A DNA stretch of 64,000 bases from an uncultured Bacilli bacterium. GTDB taxonomy: Bacteria > Bacillota_I > Bacilli_A > RF39 > UBA660. The stretch lies in the NCBI GenBank assembly GCA_944363785.1, contig CALVVF010000005.1, positions 22,139 to 86,138 of the forward strand, written 5' to 3'. Of the stretch, positions 44,506 through 52,822 are shown in pieces. Position 1 is the stretch's first letter, and every line of letters begins with the position of its first letter. Below the pieces are notes generated by a model. That model saw only the letters and a list, made by a program, of their open reading frames with translations, did no database searches and was not told the DNA's origin. The position numbers and the translations under genes were made by a program.

Positions 44506-45419
44506 TGATGAAGAGTATACAAGAACTTATTACTTTTAGTCCAGATGAAGTAAATGCTTTAAAACAAAATTGGATTAAAAAACAGAACGATCCTATTTTT
44601 AATCGTTTGATTACGAAGTTGTCATTTCCTGATGAGATATTAATGAAGTATACTTCTAATTTAGAAGATGCGGCAATTGAGTTAGAAAATTGTAGTCACT
44701 GTTCAAGTTTAGAAATGTGTAAGAATAAGCTAAAAGGTTATTTGTATACACCATTAGAAAGAGGAACTGGTTTAACTTTTCAATATCAAGCTTGTCCTTA
44801 TCAAGAAAAAAAGATGAGAGATAATGCTTATAAAAATAATATCTTACTTTTTGAAATTCCTAAAATGATTAAAGAAGCTTCTTTTCGAAATGTTCAAAAA
44901 GATGATAAAAACCGTTTAGAAGTCATCAAATATTTTAAGGAATTTATCGATCATTATGATGATGAAGAAAAGCCATTAGGAATTTATTTATATGGTAGTT
45001 TCGGAACGGGTAAATCTTATTTGGTTGCTGCTTTATTTAATGAAATGGCCAAAAGAGGGGTAAAAAGTGCGATGATTTATGTTCCTGAATTTTTACGAGT
45101 TTTGAAATCATCATTCGATACCAATTTTGAAGAAAAGTATGAGTATATTAAAAAAGTACCTCTTTTATTACTTGATGATATTGGTGCTGAGAATTTAACG
45201 GCTTGGGCAAGAGATGAGATCATTGGCACTTTACTTCAATATCGAATGGATGAGAAGTTACCTACTTTTTTTACTTCTAATTTAGATTTAAAACAATTAG
45301 AAGAACATTTTAGTACGACAAATACTGGGATCGATAAATTAAAAGCTAGAAGAATATTAGAAAGAATTCGTTTTTTAACCAAGCCATTTGTATTGACAAG
45401 TAAGAATAGAAGATTGTAA
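44505..45419 (+). CDS. dnaI: Primosomal helicase loader DnaI
   Basis: The 304-residue AAA+ ATPase has an N-terminal helicase-binding zinc region (CSHCSSLEMC, then CPYQ), Walker A GSFGTGKSY, Walker B LLLLDDIGAE and sensor TSNL. With DnaB and DnaD it loads the replicative helicase. AAGGAAGGAA lies before two adjacent ATGs (44505, 44508). Confidence 0.93.
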   Translation: MMKSIQELITFSPDEVNALKQNWIKKQNDPIFNRLITKLSFPDEILMKYTSNLEDAAIELENCSHCSSLEMCKNKLKGYLYTPLERGTGLTFQYQACPYQEKKMRDNAYKNNILLFEIPKMIKEASFRNVQKDDKNRLEVIKYFKEFIDHYDDEEKPLGIYLYGSFGTGKSYLVAALFNEMAKRGVKSAMIYVPEFLRVLKSSFDTNFEEKYEYIKKVPLLLLDDIGAENLTAWARDEIIGTLLQYRMDEKLPTFFTSNLDLKQLEEHFSTTNTGIDKLKARRILERIRFLTKPFVLTSKNRRL

Positions 45420-45423
45420 AATT

Positions 45424-45447
45424 AGACTTTTTTTAAGTCTTTTTTTT
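45424..45447 (+). terminator. Intrinsic terminator after dnaI
   Basis: AGACTT (45424-45429) pairs with AAGTCT (45435-45440), followed by a run of Ts. A TATACT box at 45478-45483 then starts the pilin gene unit. Confidence 0.7.
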
Positions 45448-45517
45448 CTTGGTCTTTTCAAATTGCCCAGAGAATGTTATACTGATAATAGTTAAAATAG
45501 AGGGGAGTTGACTCGTT

Positions 45518-48010
45518 GTGGAAAGGAAGAAAAGAGGATTTACTTTAGTCGAATTATTGGCTGTTATTGTTATTTTGGGGGTATTACTAGGAATTGCGAT
45601 ACCAGCTGTACTAGGGTATATGAATCTAGGAAAAGAGAAATATTATCTTTCATTAGAAGATAGTGTTTTAAATTCAGCTAGGGATTATTTGAATGATTAC
45701 CGAAGCTTATATCCAAGAGAAATTGGCGCTATGGCGACGATTAGCGGAGAAGAGTTAATCAACAATCGTTATATTGAGAAGATTGACGATGAAGAGGGAA
45801 ATGCGTGTGATGCTAGGGTACTAGTAGAAAAAACAGGTAGAGATGAATATGATTATACCGTTTGTTTAACGTGTGGAGATCATTATTCTTCTGATTACTC
45901 AATTTGTGGAAATGGCGGTGATTCTGGAGAGGCAAGTGGAGAATATGAAATTGAAGTTGATGATTTTCCTACTGAAGTTAGACAAGGAGATGATTTTACC
46001 TTACCTAAGGGTAGAGTGTATGCAGTAGAAAACGGGAATAGGAAATTAGTTACGGATAATTTGGCTTCTACTCCTAAGACAATCGATACGACAGTACTTG
46101 GGTCAACGAATGTCAGATGGGTATATCGTTATAAGAGTACTAATCCTAAGACGGTAAGAGTAGTCGATAAAGTTGCTCCAGAGCGACCAACCGTTAAGTT
46201 GACGTATGCGGATGGAACAGAATATAAACCAAGAAATAGTAATGGGAATATCAATATTGCTTCGAGTAGTATCGTGATGGAAATTACGAGTCGGGATTAT
46301 GCTTGTCTATTAGGAACAACTTGTCGAAGTAGATATCCAGACTTAGATGGTTCAGGAATTAAAGAAATTCGTTATCAAGGAGAAACAGATACGAGTGAAA
46401 GAGTAATTCCAACTAGTAAGACTACGACTAGATATGTTGAAAATAACAGTATTTGGGGAAATGTTGTTTTACATACAGTAGATAATAGTAATAATCAAAG
46501 TGAGAATACGAGTTTTGAAATTTACTTGGATAATCAAAAACCAGCTAAAACGATAGTTACCTATTTAGGAGGAAGTAATAGTCATAGTTGGAAGAATGAT
46601 TATAAGTTAAAGCTAAGTTCTAGTGACGATGCGGATATTGCTTATTATGAGATTTATATCGATGGCGTTTTTTATGAAACGACGGATGCTGAATGGGTAC
46701 CACCAAACAATTTCAGTAGTTGTAATACGACTTTTCGCGCTGTAGATTTAGCGGGAAATAAGGGAGATTTTTCTGATAGTCAACATATTCATATGGATAC
46801 AGAAAAGCCAGCTCTTAATTCTAATAAATGGGGTGAAGTAACCTCAGAGGTAGCTAAACTATATGTAAAAACAAGCGATAATGCTTCTGGAATAGAAAAC
46901 GTAAGATGTAAGACTTTAACCGAAGCAGGCGGATTTACAAATTATCATTGGTTTGATGCTGTTTGGGATGAAGGCGAAAACAGTTATCGTTGTGATATTA
47001 CGACGGATACTTTTGGTCATTATGGTCAAACCTATCAAACACAAATCCATATTTATGATAAGGCCAATAATGGTGGTGCTTATAATACGGTTTCTGTAGA
47101 TATTCCAGGAATGGAATGGAATTATCAATATAATGGTAGTGATGGAACAGATGGTTCGGCACAAGTTTGGACTACACCATATAGTGGTAACTATCAATTT
47201 GAATTATGGGGCGCTCAAGGAAGCGGTTCTAATGGTGGTAAAGGTGGTTATACTAAAGGTACGATTCATTTAACCGAAGGGCAACAGTTATATATGTTCA
47301 TAGGCGGTCAACCACAACGTGCAGCAGGCGGTTATAATGGTGGTGGTACTCCAGGAGAGCGAGTAGCTGCTTATAATACCGGCGGTGGCGGTGGTGCTAC
47401 TGATATTAGAACGGTAAACGAACAAACAGAATATGCCTATAAACGCCGTATCATGGTAGCTGGTGGTGGTGGAGCTGGTGGTAGTTCCTCATCGGGAAGT
47501 AAATACGGTTATGGTGGTGGACTTACTGGTGGAGATGGCTACTATGATTCAAGCTTGTATTGTCCAAACGAAAGTGGTTATCAAAACTATGTAGATGGAT
47601 GCTTTGCTCGTCCTGCTAGCGGGGCTAAACCGGATGGTGCTGGTTCTGGTGGAAAAGCCTCGGTAAATAACTATAATAATATTTGGTATGTATCTGGTGC
47701 TGGTTCTTTCTATTTCGGCGGTGGTCGTAATAGTGGTAGTTGTAGCGGTGATTACTGTATTTGGTCCCAAGGCGGCGGCGGTGGCTGGTACGGCGGAGGT
47801 GCCGGTGCGAATACAACCCTTATTGCTGGCGGTGGAGCAGGTGGCTCATCCTTCATTTCTGGTCATCCAGGTTGTGTAGCGGTAAATGGTGATATGCAAC
47901 CAATAGGAAATGTTTCTCTAACTGGATTGGCTTTTACGAATACAGCGATGGAAAGTGGAGTTAATTCTGGTCATGGTAAGATTAAAGTTACATTAGTCTC
48001 TCGCGATTAG
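45518..48010 (+). CDS. Giant pilin-like surface protein with Ig-like and ALK-type glycine-rich domains
   Basis: The 830-residue protein begins with a type IV prepilin leader: KKRG followed by FTLVELLAVIVILGVLLGIAIPAVLGYM, with cleavage after G7 and E at +5. A pilin-like globular region with cysteines runs to about 140. Ig-like repeats follow (about 145-535: VRVVDKVAPERP, FEIYLDNQKPAKT, IHMDTEKPA). The last ~300 residues are a glycine-rich domain (ELWGAQGSGSNGGKGGY, GGGGGATDIR, AGGGGAGGSS, GGGGGWYGGGAG) resembling the ALK/LTK glycine-rich fold. The start is a GTG after GGGGAG. PilC and PilD are encoded 2.5-4.7 kb upstream. It is probably a minor pilin or adhesin. Confidence 0.85.
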   Translation: MERKKRGFTLVELLAVIVILGVLLGIAIPAVLGYMNLGKEKYYLSLEDSVLNSARDYLNDYRSLYPREIGAMATISGEELINNRYIEKIDDEEGNACDARVLVEKTGRDEYDYTVCLTCGDHYSSDYSICGNGGDSGEASGEYEIEVDDFPTEVRQGDDFTLPKGRVYAVENGNRKLVTDNLASTPKTIDTTVLGSTNVRWVYRYKSTNPKTVRVVDKVAPERPTVKLTYADGTEYKPRNSNGNINIASSSIVMEITSRDYACLLGTTCRSRYPDLDGSGIKEIRYQGETDTSERVIPTSKTTTRYVENNSIWGNVVLHTVDNSNNQSENTSFEIYLDNQKPAKTIVTYLGGSNSHSWKNDYKLKLSSSDDADIAYYEIYIDGVFYETTDAEWVPPNNFSSCNTTFRAVDLAGNKGDFSDSQHIHMDTEKPALNSNKWGEVTSEVAKLYVKTSDNASGIENVRCKTLTEAGGFTNYHWFDAVWDEGENSYRCDITTDTFGHYGQTYQTQIHIYDKANNGGAYNTVSVDIPGMEWNYQYNGSDGTDGSAQVWTTPYSGNYQFELWGAQGSGSNGGKGGYTKGTIHLTEGQQLYMFIGGQPQRAAGGYNGGGTPGERVAAYNTGGGGGATDIRTVNEQTEYAYKRRIMVAGGGGAGGSSSSGSKYGYGGGLTGGDGYYDSSLYCPNESGYQNYVDGCFARPASGAKPDGAGSGGKASVNNYNNIWYVSGAGSFYFGGGRNSGSCSGDYCIWSQGGGGGWYGGGAGANTTLIAGGGAGGSSFISGHPGCVAVNGDMQPIGNVSLTGLAFTNTAMESGVNSGHGKIKVTLVSRD

Positions 48011-48021
48011 AAATAATTTTC

Positions 48022-48049
48022 TTGACAAATCAAAGAAAAGTGTTATGAT
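48022..48049 (+). promoter_or_regulatory. Promoter of the Thr T-box operon
   Basis: Perfect TTGACA (48022-48027) and TATGAT (48044-48049), 16 bases apart, just before the T-box leader. Confidence 0.7.
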
Positions 48050-48055
48050 GGATAT

Positions 48056-48271
48056 ATGCAAAAACAGTGATGAGAGACACGATTATCCTATGATACTTTT
48101 AGAGAGTTTGTGGTTGGTGAGAACAAACAGTAAGTAGGAATAATTACTACTCTTTAGTTGGACCCTAATAGGATTCCCGGTTAATACCGTTATGTATAAA
48201 TTAAGTGAGAAATCAGGATGGTACCGCGGATATTCGCTCCTTACAAGTAAATCGTTGTAAGGAGCTTTTTT
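48056..48271 (+). promoter_or_regulatory. T-box leader (threonine)
   Basis: The untranslated leader carries the T-box sequence AGGATGGTACCGCGG at 48215-48229 and a terminator stem GCTCCTTACAA/TTGTAAGGAGC (48236-48246/48255-48265) followed by Ts. Uncharged tRNA-Thr should pair with the specifier in stem I (ACT at 48146-48148 or 48149-48151 is a candidate) and favour the antiterminator, raising expression of the downstream gene and thrS. Threonine is inferred mainly from thrS. Confidence 0.9.
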
Positions 48272-48408
48272 ATTTTCGTAATTTGAGGTCTGAACAAGAA
48301 ATAAAAATCATTAAATGTAGTATAACAGGAAAAATATTATTATTGGAGTGATCCTTTAGGTAGTAAGAATATGAAACAAAAGAATTCTTTTGTTCTTGGA
48401 GAAAAAAT
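48272..48408 (+). other. Leader region between the T-box and the first gene, with a perfect palindrome
   Basis: About 135 bases follow the T-box terminator. AACAAAAGAA/TTCTTTTGTT (48375-48394) is a perfect 20-base palindrome ending about 3 bases before the TGGAG site of the next gene. A TATAAC-like box at about 48320 could be a second promoter. Confidence 0.45.
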
Positions 48409-49113
48409 ATGAAAAATAATCAAAAATCGTGGATAGGTAATTTACCTACCTCTACTTTATTAATTCGTTTGGAGCAGTATCAAGAAGAATATATCCAACT
48501 AAAAGCAAAATGTTTAGAAGGATATCTTCCTCTTGTTGAACAGCGCTTAAAACAGATTGAGGATACGGTGTTTTTCATTAAGAACTTACTTACAGGACGA
48601 GTTTTAGAAAGCGCTAAGTCTTTGCAAGAAATTGCACAGACATTAGTTAGTTTAGAAGGCGATACTAGGTTATCTCCAATGCGAAGAATCGTAAAAAAAG
48701 AGATTTATCAAGAAGCATTTGTTCGGCGATATTTGGAATACCGTGATGTTATTGATTATACACTGTTATATCGTACTATCGAATTATTGGATATCGATCA
48801 TTTGTTAAAACTAGTTTGTTATCGACAACTACATTCTATTCATCCTTTGATCCAAGCTCATCTAGAAAATTGCCCACTCTTTGTTTTAGAAGAAGCGGTC
48901 GAACGAATAGAGCTTGATGAGTTATGGGAGGATTTCTTGAAGGATAAAGATAGTCCCCTTTATGAAATTGCTCGAAGATCATTAGAAAAGAGAATATTTA
49001 GTGATGCAGATGAAGATATTCAAGAAGAGGTATTGGCTAAGATTGAATTAGATATTAGTGAAGAGAAAGGAAAGATGTATAATGGAACTAAAAGAAAACG
49101 AAAGACTAAATAA
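48409..49113 (+). CDS. Unknown helical protein under the Thr T-box
   Basis: The 234-residue protein is highly charged and mostly helical, without signal or membrane segment (e.g. [36 protein letters not shown]; acidic second half; basic tail KRKRKTK). TGGAG precedes the ATG. Its end overlaps the thrS start by 32 bases, so the two are co-translated and both governed by the T-box. In Bacillus ytxB/ytxC lie between dnaI and thrS, but I see no clear likeness. A role in threonine or tRNA metabolism is possible from context only. Confidence 0.7.
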   Translation: MKNNQKSWIGNLPTSTLLIRLEQYQEEYIQLKAKCLEGYLPLVEQRLKQIEDTVFFIKNLLTGRVLESAKSLQEIAQTLVSLEGDTRLSPMRRIVKKEIYQEAFVRRYLEYRDVIDYTLLYRTIELLDIDHLLKLVCYRQLHSIHPLIQAHLENCPLFVLEEAVERIELDELWEDFLKDKDSPLYEIARRSLEKRIFSDADEDIQEEVLAKIELDISEEKGKMYNGTKRKRKTK

Positions 49114-50851
49114 ATTAAATCATTCATGTGCGCATTTACTTGCTCAAGCAGTAAAACATATTTATCCGCAAGCTAAATTTTGGGTTGGACCAGTCATTGA
49201 AGATGGGTTCTATTACGATATTGATTTAGGGGATACGGTAATTAAAGAGGAAGACTTAGCTTCAATCGAAAAAGAAATGAAGAAATGTGCGAAAGCAGCT
49301 AAGAATATCGTTCGTCATGAAATTTCTAAAGAAGAAGCACTTACGATGTTTAAAGACGATCCTTATAAATTAGATTTAATTGAAAGAATGGATGAAGCTG
49401 AGAATGTAATTAGTTGCTATACACAAGGAGATTTTACGGATCTTTGTCGTGGACCACACGTTGACAATACTAAAGAACTAAATTATTTTAAACTTTTGAA
49501 AGTAAGTGGTGCTTACTGGAAAGGGGATGCCAAGAATAAGATGCTTCAGAGAATCTATGGAATTTGTTTTGATTCTCAAGAAGAATTGGATCAACATTTA
49601 GCTCTATTAGAGGAAGCTAAACAAAGAGATCATCGTAAACTTGGAAAAGAATTAGATATATTTATGACGCATGAACTTGTTGGTCCAGGTTTTCCAATGT
49701 GGCTACCTAATGGGGCAACGGTTAGACGTTTGTTAGAAAACTATATTGTAGAAAAAGAAGCTGCACTTGGTTATCATCATGTGTATACCCCATGTATCGC
49801 AAGTACGGATTTATATAAAATTAGTGGTCACTGGGATCATTATAAAGAAAATATGTTCCCTAGAATGAAAGTAGATGAAGAAGAATATGTTCTTAGACCG
49901 ATGAACTGTCCACACCACATGTTAGTTTATAAGAATTCTCTTCATTCTTACCGCGACTTGCCAATTAGAATTGGTGAATTAGCTGCTGATTTCCGTTATG
50001 AAGCAAGTGGGGCAGTATGTGGGTTAGAACGTGTTCGTTGTATGTGCCAAAATGATGCCCATTTATTTGTTTCTCCTGATCAAATCGAAGAAGAATTTGC
50101 TCGAGTAGTTAATTTGATTTTAGATGTATACCACGATTTTGGTTTACAAAATTATTCTTTCCGTTTATCTTTACGTGATTCAGAAGATAAGGAAAAATAT
50201 TTCCCAGATGATGAAATGTGGAATAAGGCAGAGAATATGCTTCGTAAAGTATTAAATGATCTTAATATCGATTATTTTGAAGCCGTAGGAGAAGCAGCCT
50301 TTTATGGACCAAAACTAGATGTTGAAGTGAAAACAGCGATTGGACATGAAGTTACATTATCTACATGTCAACTTGACTTTTTACTTCCTGAGAAATTTGA
50401 CTTAACTTATATCGATAAAGATGGTAGTAAGAGGCGTCCAGTTGTATTACATCGTGCGATACTAGGTACGATTGATCGTTTTATGGCTTTTCTTATCGAA
50501 GAGACTAAAGGGGTATTCCCTGTTTGGTTGGCCCCAACGCAAGTAAATATTATCCCTGTTAATGTTGAATATCATTTGGATTATGCGAAGAAGGTTAAAG
50601 AATGGTTAGAAAGCTGTCATATTCGAGTAGAACTTGATGATCGAAATGAAAAACTAGGATATAAAATGCGAGATAGTCAAAAACGTAAAATTCCATTTAG
50701 TTTAATATTAGGTAATCAAGAGATGGAAAACAATACCATTAGTTATCGTATTCATGGTAGTGAAGAAACACATACCCTTACTCAAGAAGAATTCCTTGCT
50801 CATTTAAATGAGATGATTACGAAGAAAGTTCTTCATCGTGATTTACATTAA
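49082..50851 (+). CDS. thrS: Threonyl-tRNA synthetase lacking the TGS domain
   Basis: The 589-residue enzyme charges tRNA-Thr. It has the N2 editing domain ([18 protein letters not shown], the TDLCRGPH motif), class II motifs ([13 protein letters not shown] with the zinc cysteine; [27 protein letters not shown]) and the anticodon-binding domain. The start at ATG 49082 after AAAGG leaves no room for the usual ~60-residue N-terminal TGS domain, and the upstream frame codes another protein. Editing and catalytic parts look complete. Confidence 0.95.
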   Translation: MELKENERLNKLNHSCAHLLAQAVKHIYPQAKFWVGPVIEDGFYYDIDLGDTVIKEEDLASIEKEMKKCAKAAKNIVRHEISKEEALTMFKDDPYKLDLIERMDEAENVISCYTQGDFTDLCRGPHVDNTKELNYFKLLKVSGAYWKGDAKNKMLQRIYGICFDSQEELDQHLALLEEAKQRDHRKLGKELDIFMTHELVGPGFPMWLPNGATVRRLLENYIVEKEAALGYHHVYTPCIASTDLYKISGHWDHYKENMFPRMKVDEEEYVLRPMNCPHHMLVYKNSLHSYRDLPIRIGELAADFRYEASGAVCGLERVRCMCQNDAHLFVSPDQIEEEFARVVNLILDVYHDFGLQNYSFRLSLRDSEDKEKYFPDDEMWNKAENMLRKVLNDLNIDYFEAVGEAAFYGPKLDVEVKTAIGHEVTLSTCQLDFLLPEKFDLTYIDKDGSKRRPVVLHRAILGTIDRFMAFLIEETKGVFPVWLAPTQVNIIPVNVEYHLDYAKKVKEWLESCHIRVELDDRNEKLGYKMRDSQKRKIPFSLILGNQEMENNTISYRIHGSEETHTLTQEEFLAHLNEMITKKVLHRDLH

Positions 50852-50865
50852 TTAAGTAAAAATTT

Positions 50866-50897
50866 ACACAACTTTACATGGAGTTGTGTCTTTTTTT
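50866..50897 (+). terminator. Intrinsic terminator after thrS
   Basis: ACACAACT (50866-50873) pairs with AGTTGTGT (50882-50889) around an 8-base loop; seven Ts follow. Confidence 0.8.
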
Positions 50898-50917
50898 GAC
50901 TTTTTATAGAAAAAACT

Positions 50918-50946
50918 TTGCGAAAAAGTCATTTAAGGTATATGAT
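50918..50946 (+). promoter_or_regulatory. Promoter of the division cluster
   Basis: TTGCGA (50918-50923) and TATGAT (50941-50946), 17 bases apart. The MraZ boxes begin 10 bases further on, at the transcript start. Confidence 0.6.
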
Positions 50947-50956
50947 GATGGTAAGT

Positions 50957-50981
50957 AGTGGTTGATAGTGGTAAAAAGTGG
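50957..50981 (+). promoter_or_regulatory. MraZ boxes: three AGTGG direct repeats
   Basis: AGTGG occurs at 50957, 50967 and 50977, exactly 10 bases apart, immediately before the mraZ start. Spaced GTGG-type repeats are the known binding site of MraZ, which represses its own operon in several bacteria, so this is probably an autoregulatory operator. Confidence 0.75.
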
Positions 50982-50991
50982 GGGATGTATG

Positions 50992-51429
50992 ATGTTAATT
51001 GGGGAGTTTCATCATTCATTGGATGAGAAAGGAAGACTAACGATTCCGACGAAGTTTAGAACTGTATTAAAAGATCAGTTTATTCTTACTCGAGGATTAG
51101 ATCATTGTCTTTTTGCTTATTCTGAAGAAACATGGAATACGCTTACCCTTAACTTAGAAAAACTTCCTTTTACCAAAAAAGACGCTCGTAATTTTCTTCG
51201 TTTTTTCTTATCAGGTGCTACGATTTGTGAAATTGATAAACAGGGTCGTATTCGAATTCCTTCGCCACTTGCTGATTATGCTAGTTTAAATCGTGATTGT
51301 GTGATTATCGGTGTTGGTGATCGCATGGAAATTTGGCAGAAGGAAAAATGGGAGGAATTCCTAACAGAAAATGGACAACAGTTATCAGAGATCGCAGAGG
51401 GATTATTTACTCCTAATCATGATGTGTAG
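50992..51429 (+). CDS. mraZ: Transcriptional regulator MraZ
   Basis: The 145-residue protein has two AbrB-like halves (GEFHHSLDEKGRLTIPTKFR and ATICEIDKQGRIRIPSPLADYA), forms ring-shaped oligomers in characterised homologues and represses the division cluster by binding repeated GTGG boxes. ATG 50992 follows GGGGG at the best distance; the longer frame runs through the operator. rsmH follows after 8 bases. Confidence 0.94.
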   Translation: MLIGEFHHSLDEKGRLTIPTKFRTVLKDQFILTRGLDHCLFAYSEETWNTLTLNLEKLPFTKKDARNFLRFFLSGATICEIDKQGRIRIPSPLADYASLNRDCVIIGVGDRMEIWQKEKWEEFLTENGQQLSEIAEGLFTPNHDV

Positions 51430-51437
51430 GTGATATT

Positions 51438-52361
51438 ATGCATGTTAGTGTTTTATTAAAAGAATCAATAGCCAGTTTATCTATTCGAGAAGATGGTATT
51501 TATGTCGATGCCACATTGGGTTATGCGGGTCATTCTAGTGAGATATTAAAACGAATAAAAAAGGGGTTTTTATTCGCCTTCGATCAAGACCAAGAAGCTA
51601 TTTTAAGCTCAGAGAAAAAACTCGCAACGATTAGTGACCAATATGAGATTATCAAAAGTAATTTTTGTTTTGTGAAAGAAAAATTAGCAGAAAAAGGTGT
51701 AGATAAAGTAGATGGAATTCTCTTTGACTTGGGAGTTTCTAGTCCACAGTTAGATGAAGCTAGTCGTGGATTTAGTTATCATCAGGATGCTCCACTCGAT
51801 ATGAGAATGGATCAAGAAAATCCTTTTTCCGCATACGATGTTGTCAACCAATATAGTGAAGAAGAATTAAGTAATATTTTCTTCCGTTATGGCGAAGAAA
51901 AATATGCCCGAAGTATCGCTCGGAATATTGTTCGAGCTAGACAAGAAAAACCGATTAAAACAACATTTGAGTTGGTAGATATTATTAAAGCTAGTGTTCC
52001 CGAAAAAGCAAAAAGAGAGAAACATCCAGCTAGAAAAGTATTTCAAGCCATTCGAATCGAAGTTAATCATGAATTAGAGATTTTAGAAAATAGTCTTTTA
52101 GATGCGGCTAGTTTACTAAATGTAGGTGGGCGCTTAGTGGTGATTACTTTCCATTCTTTAGAAGATAGAATAGTAAAAAATACCTTTAAGCAGTTAACTA
52201 CCGTAGATGAAATGGTAAAAGGACTTCCTAATATTCCAGAGAGTTATTTACCAGATTATCGTTTAATCACAACACATGCCATTTCTCCATCCGAAGAAGA
52301 AATAAACGATAATTATCGTAGTCGTTCTTCAAAACTGAGAGTTATAGAAAGAATAAAATAA
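51438..52361 (+). CDS. rsmH: 16S rRNA (cytosine(1402)-N4)-methyltransferase
   Basis: The 307-residue protein has the RsmH hallmarks: HVSVLLKESI, VDATLGYAGHS, FDLGVSSPQLDEASRGFSYHQDAPLDMRMD, and ITFHSLEDRIVK. It methylates C1402 of 16S rRNA. AGGTGAT precedes the ATG. Standard second gene of the division cluster. Confidence 0.95.
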   Translation: MHVSVLLKESIASLSIREDGIYVDATLGYAGHSSEILKRIKKGFLFAFDQDQEAILSSEKKLATISDQYEIIKSNFCFVKEKLAEKGVDKVDGILFDLGVSSPQLDEASRGFSYHQDAPLDMRMDQENPFSAYDVVNQYSEEELSNIFFRYGEEKYARSIARNIVRARQEKPIKTTFELVDIIKASVPEKAKREKHPARKVFQAIRIEVNHELEILENSLLDAASLLNVGGRLVVITFHSLEDRIVKNTFKQLTTVDEMVKGLPNIPESYLPDYRLITTHAISPSEEEINDNYRSRSSKLRVIERIK

Positions 52362-52377
52362 AAAGGAGTTGGTACTG

Positions 52378-52680
52378 TTGAAAAAGATAAAGAAAAGATT
52401 AAAGATGTCAAAGTTTGAACGTCTCATCTATAGTTTTACCTTTGTCTTAGTATTGCTTACTCCGTTTGCGTTAGTGTTTTCCCAAGCTACTTTATCTGAG
52501 ATAAACTTTGAAGTAGAAAAATTGACCAAGTCAATCGATACACAAGAAAAGAAAAATGAAAGTTTAACGATGAAAATTAATGAACTTGCTTCGTTAGAAA
52601 AAATCCAAGAAGTAGCTAAGGAACAAGGATTAACCTATAATAATAAGAATATTAAATCGATTACTGATGAAGATGAATAA
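52378..52680 (+). CDS. ftsL: Cell division protein FtsL
   Basis: The 100-residue protein has a basic cytoplasmic N-terminus, one membrane helix (about 17-37) and an extracellular coiled coil with a leucine-zipper pattern (about 42-80), the FtsL layout. The TTG at 52378 is chosen because AAGGAG (52363-52368) is directly before TTG 52369, too close for that one. It forms a divisome complex with DivIC/FtsB and the PBP encoded next. Confidence 0.85.
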   Translation: MKKIKKRLKMSKFERLIYSFTFVLVLLTPFALVFSQATLSEINFEVEKLTKSIDTQEKKNESLTMKINELASLEKIQEVAKEQGLTYNNKNIKSITDEDE

Positions 52681-52691
52681 AGGAAATAGAG

Positions 52692-52722
52692 AGTCACTAG
52701 TAGTGGCTTTTTCTTTTTTTCT
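52692..52722 (+). terminator. Probable intrinsic terminator after ftsL
   Basis: AGTCACT pairs with AGTGGCT around a 3-base loop, followed by TTTTTCTTTTTT. A new promoter region precedes the PBP gene. Confidence 0.6.
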
Positions 52723-52822
52723 TTACATTTTACTTCTTATTTTCGTTAAATACCATGTGTATCACTAGAAAAAATACTTTCTTCTTGGTATAATGATATC
52801 AAGATAAAGGGATGGTTCAGTA

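Noticed and set aside
47549..47879. Several frames on both strands across the glycine-rich part of the pilin
   Set aside because: They are low-complexity shadows of glycine codons (Thr/Ile-rich or Val/Ala-rich) with no ribosome binding sites.
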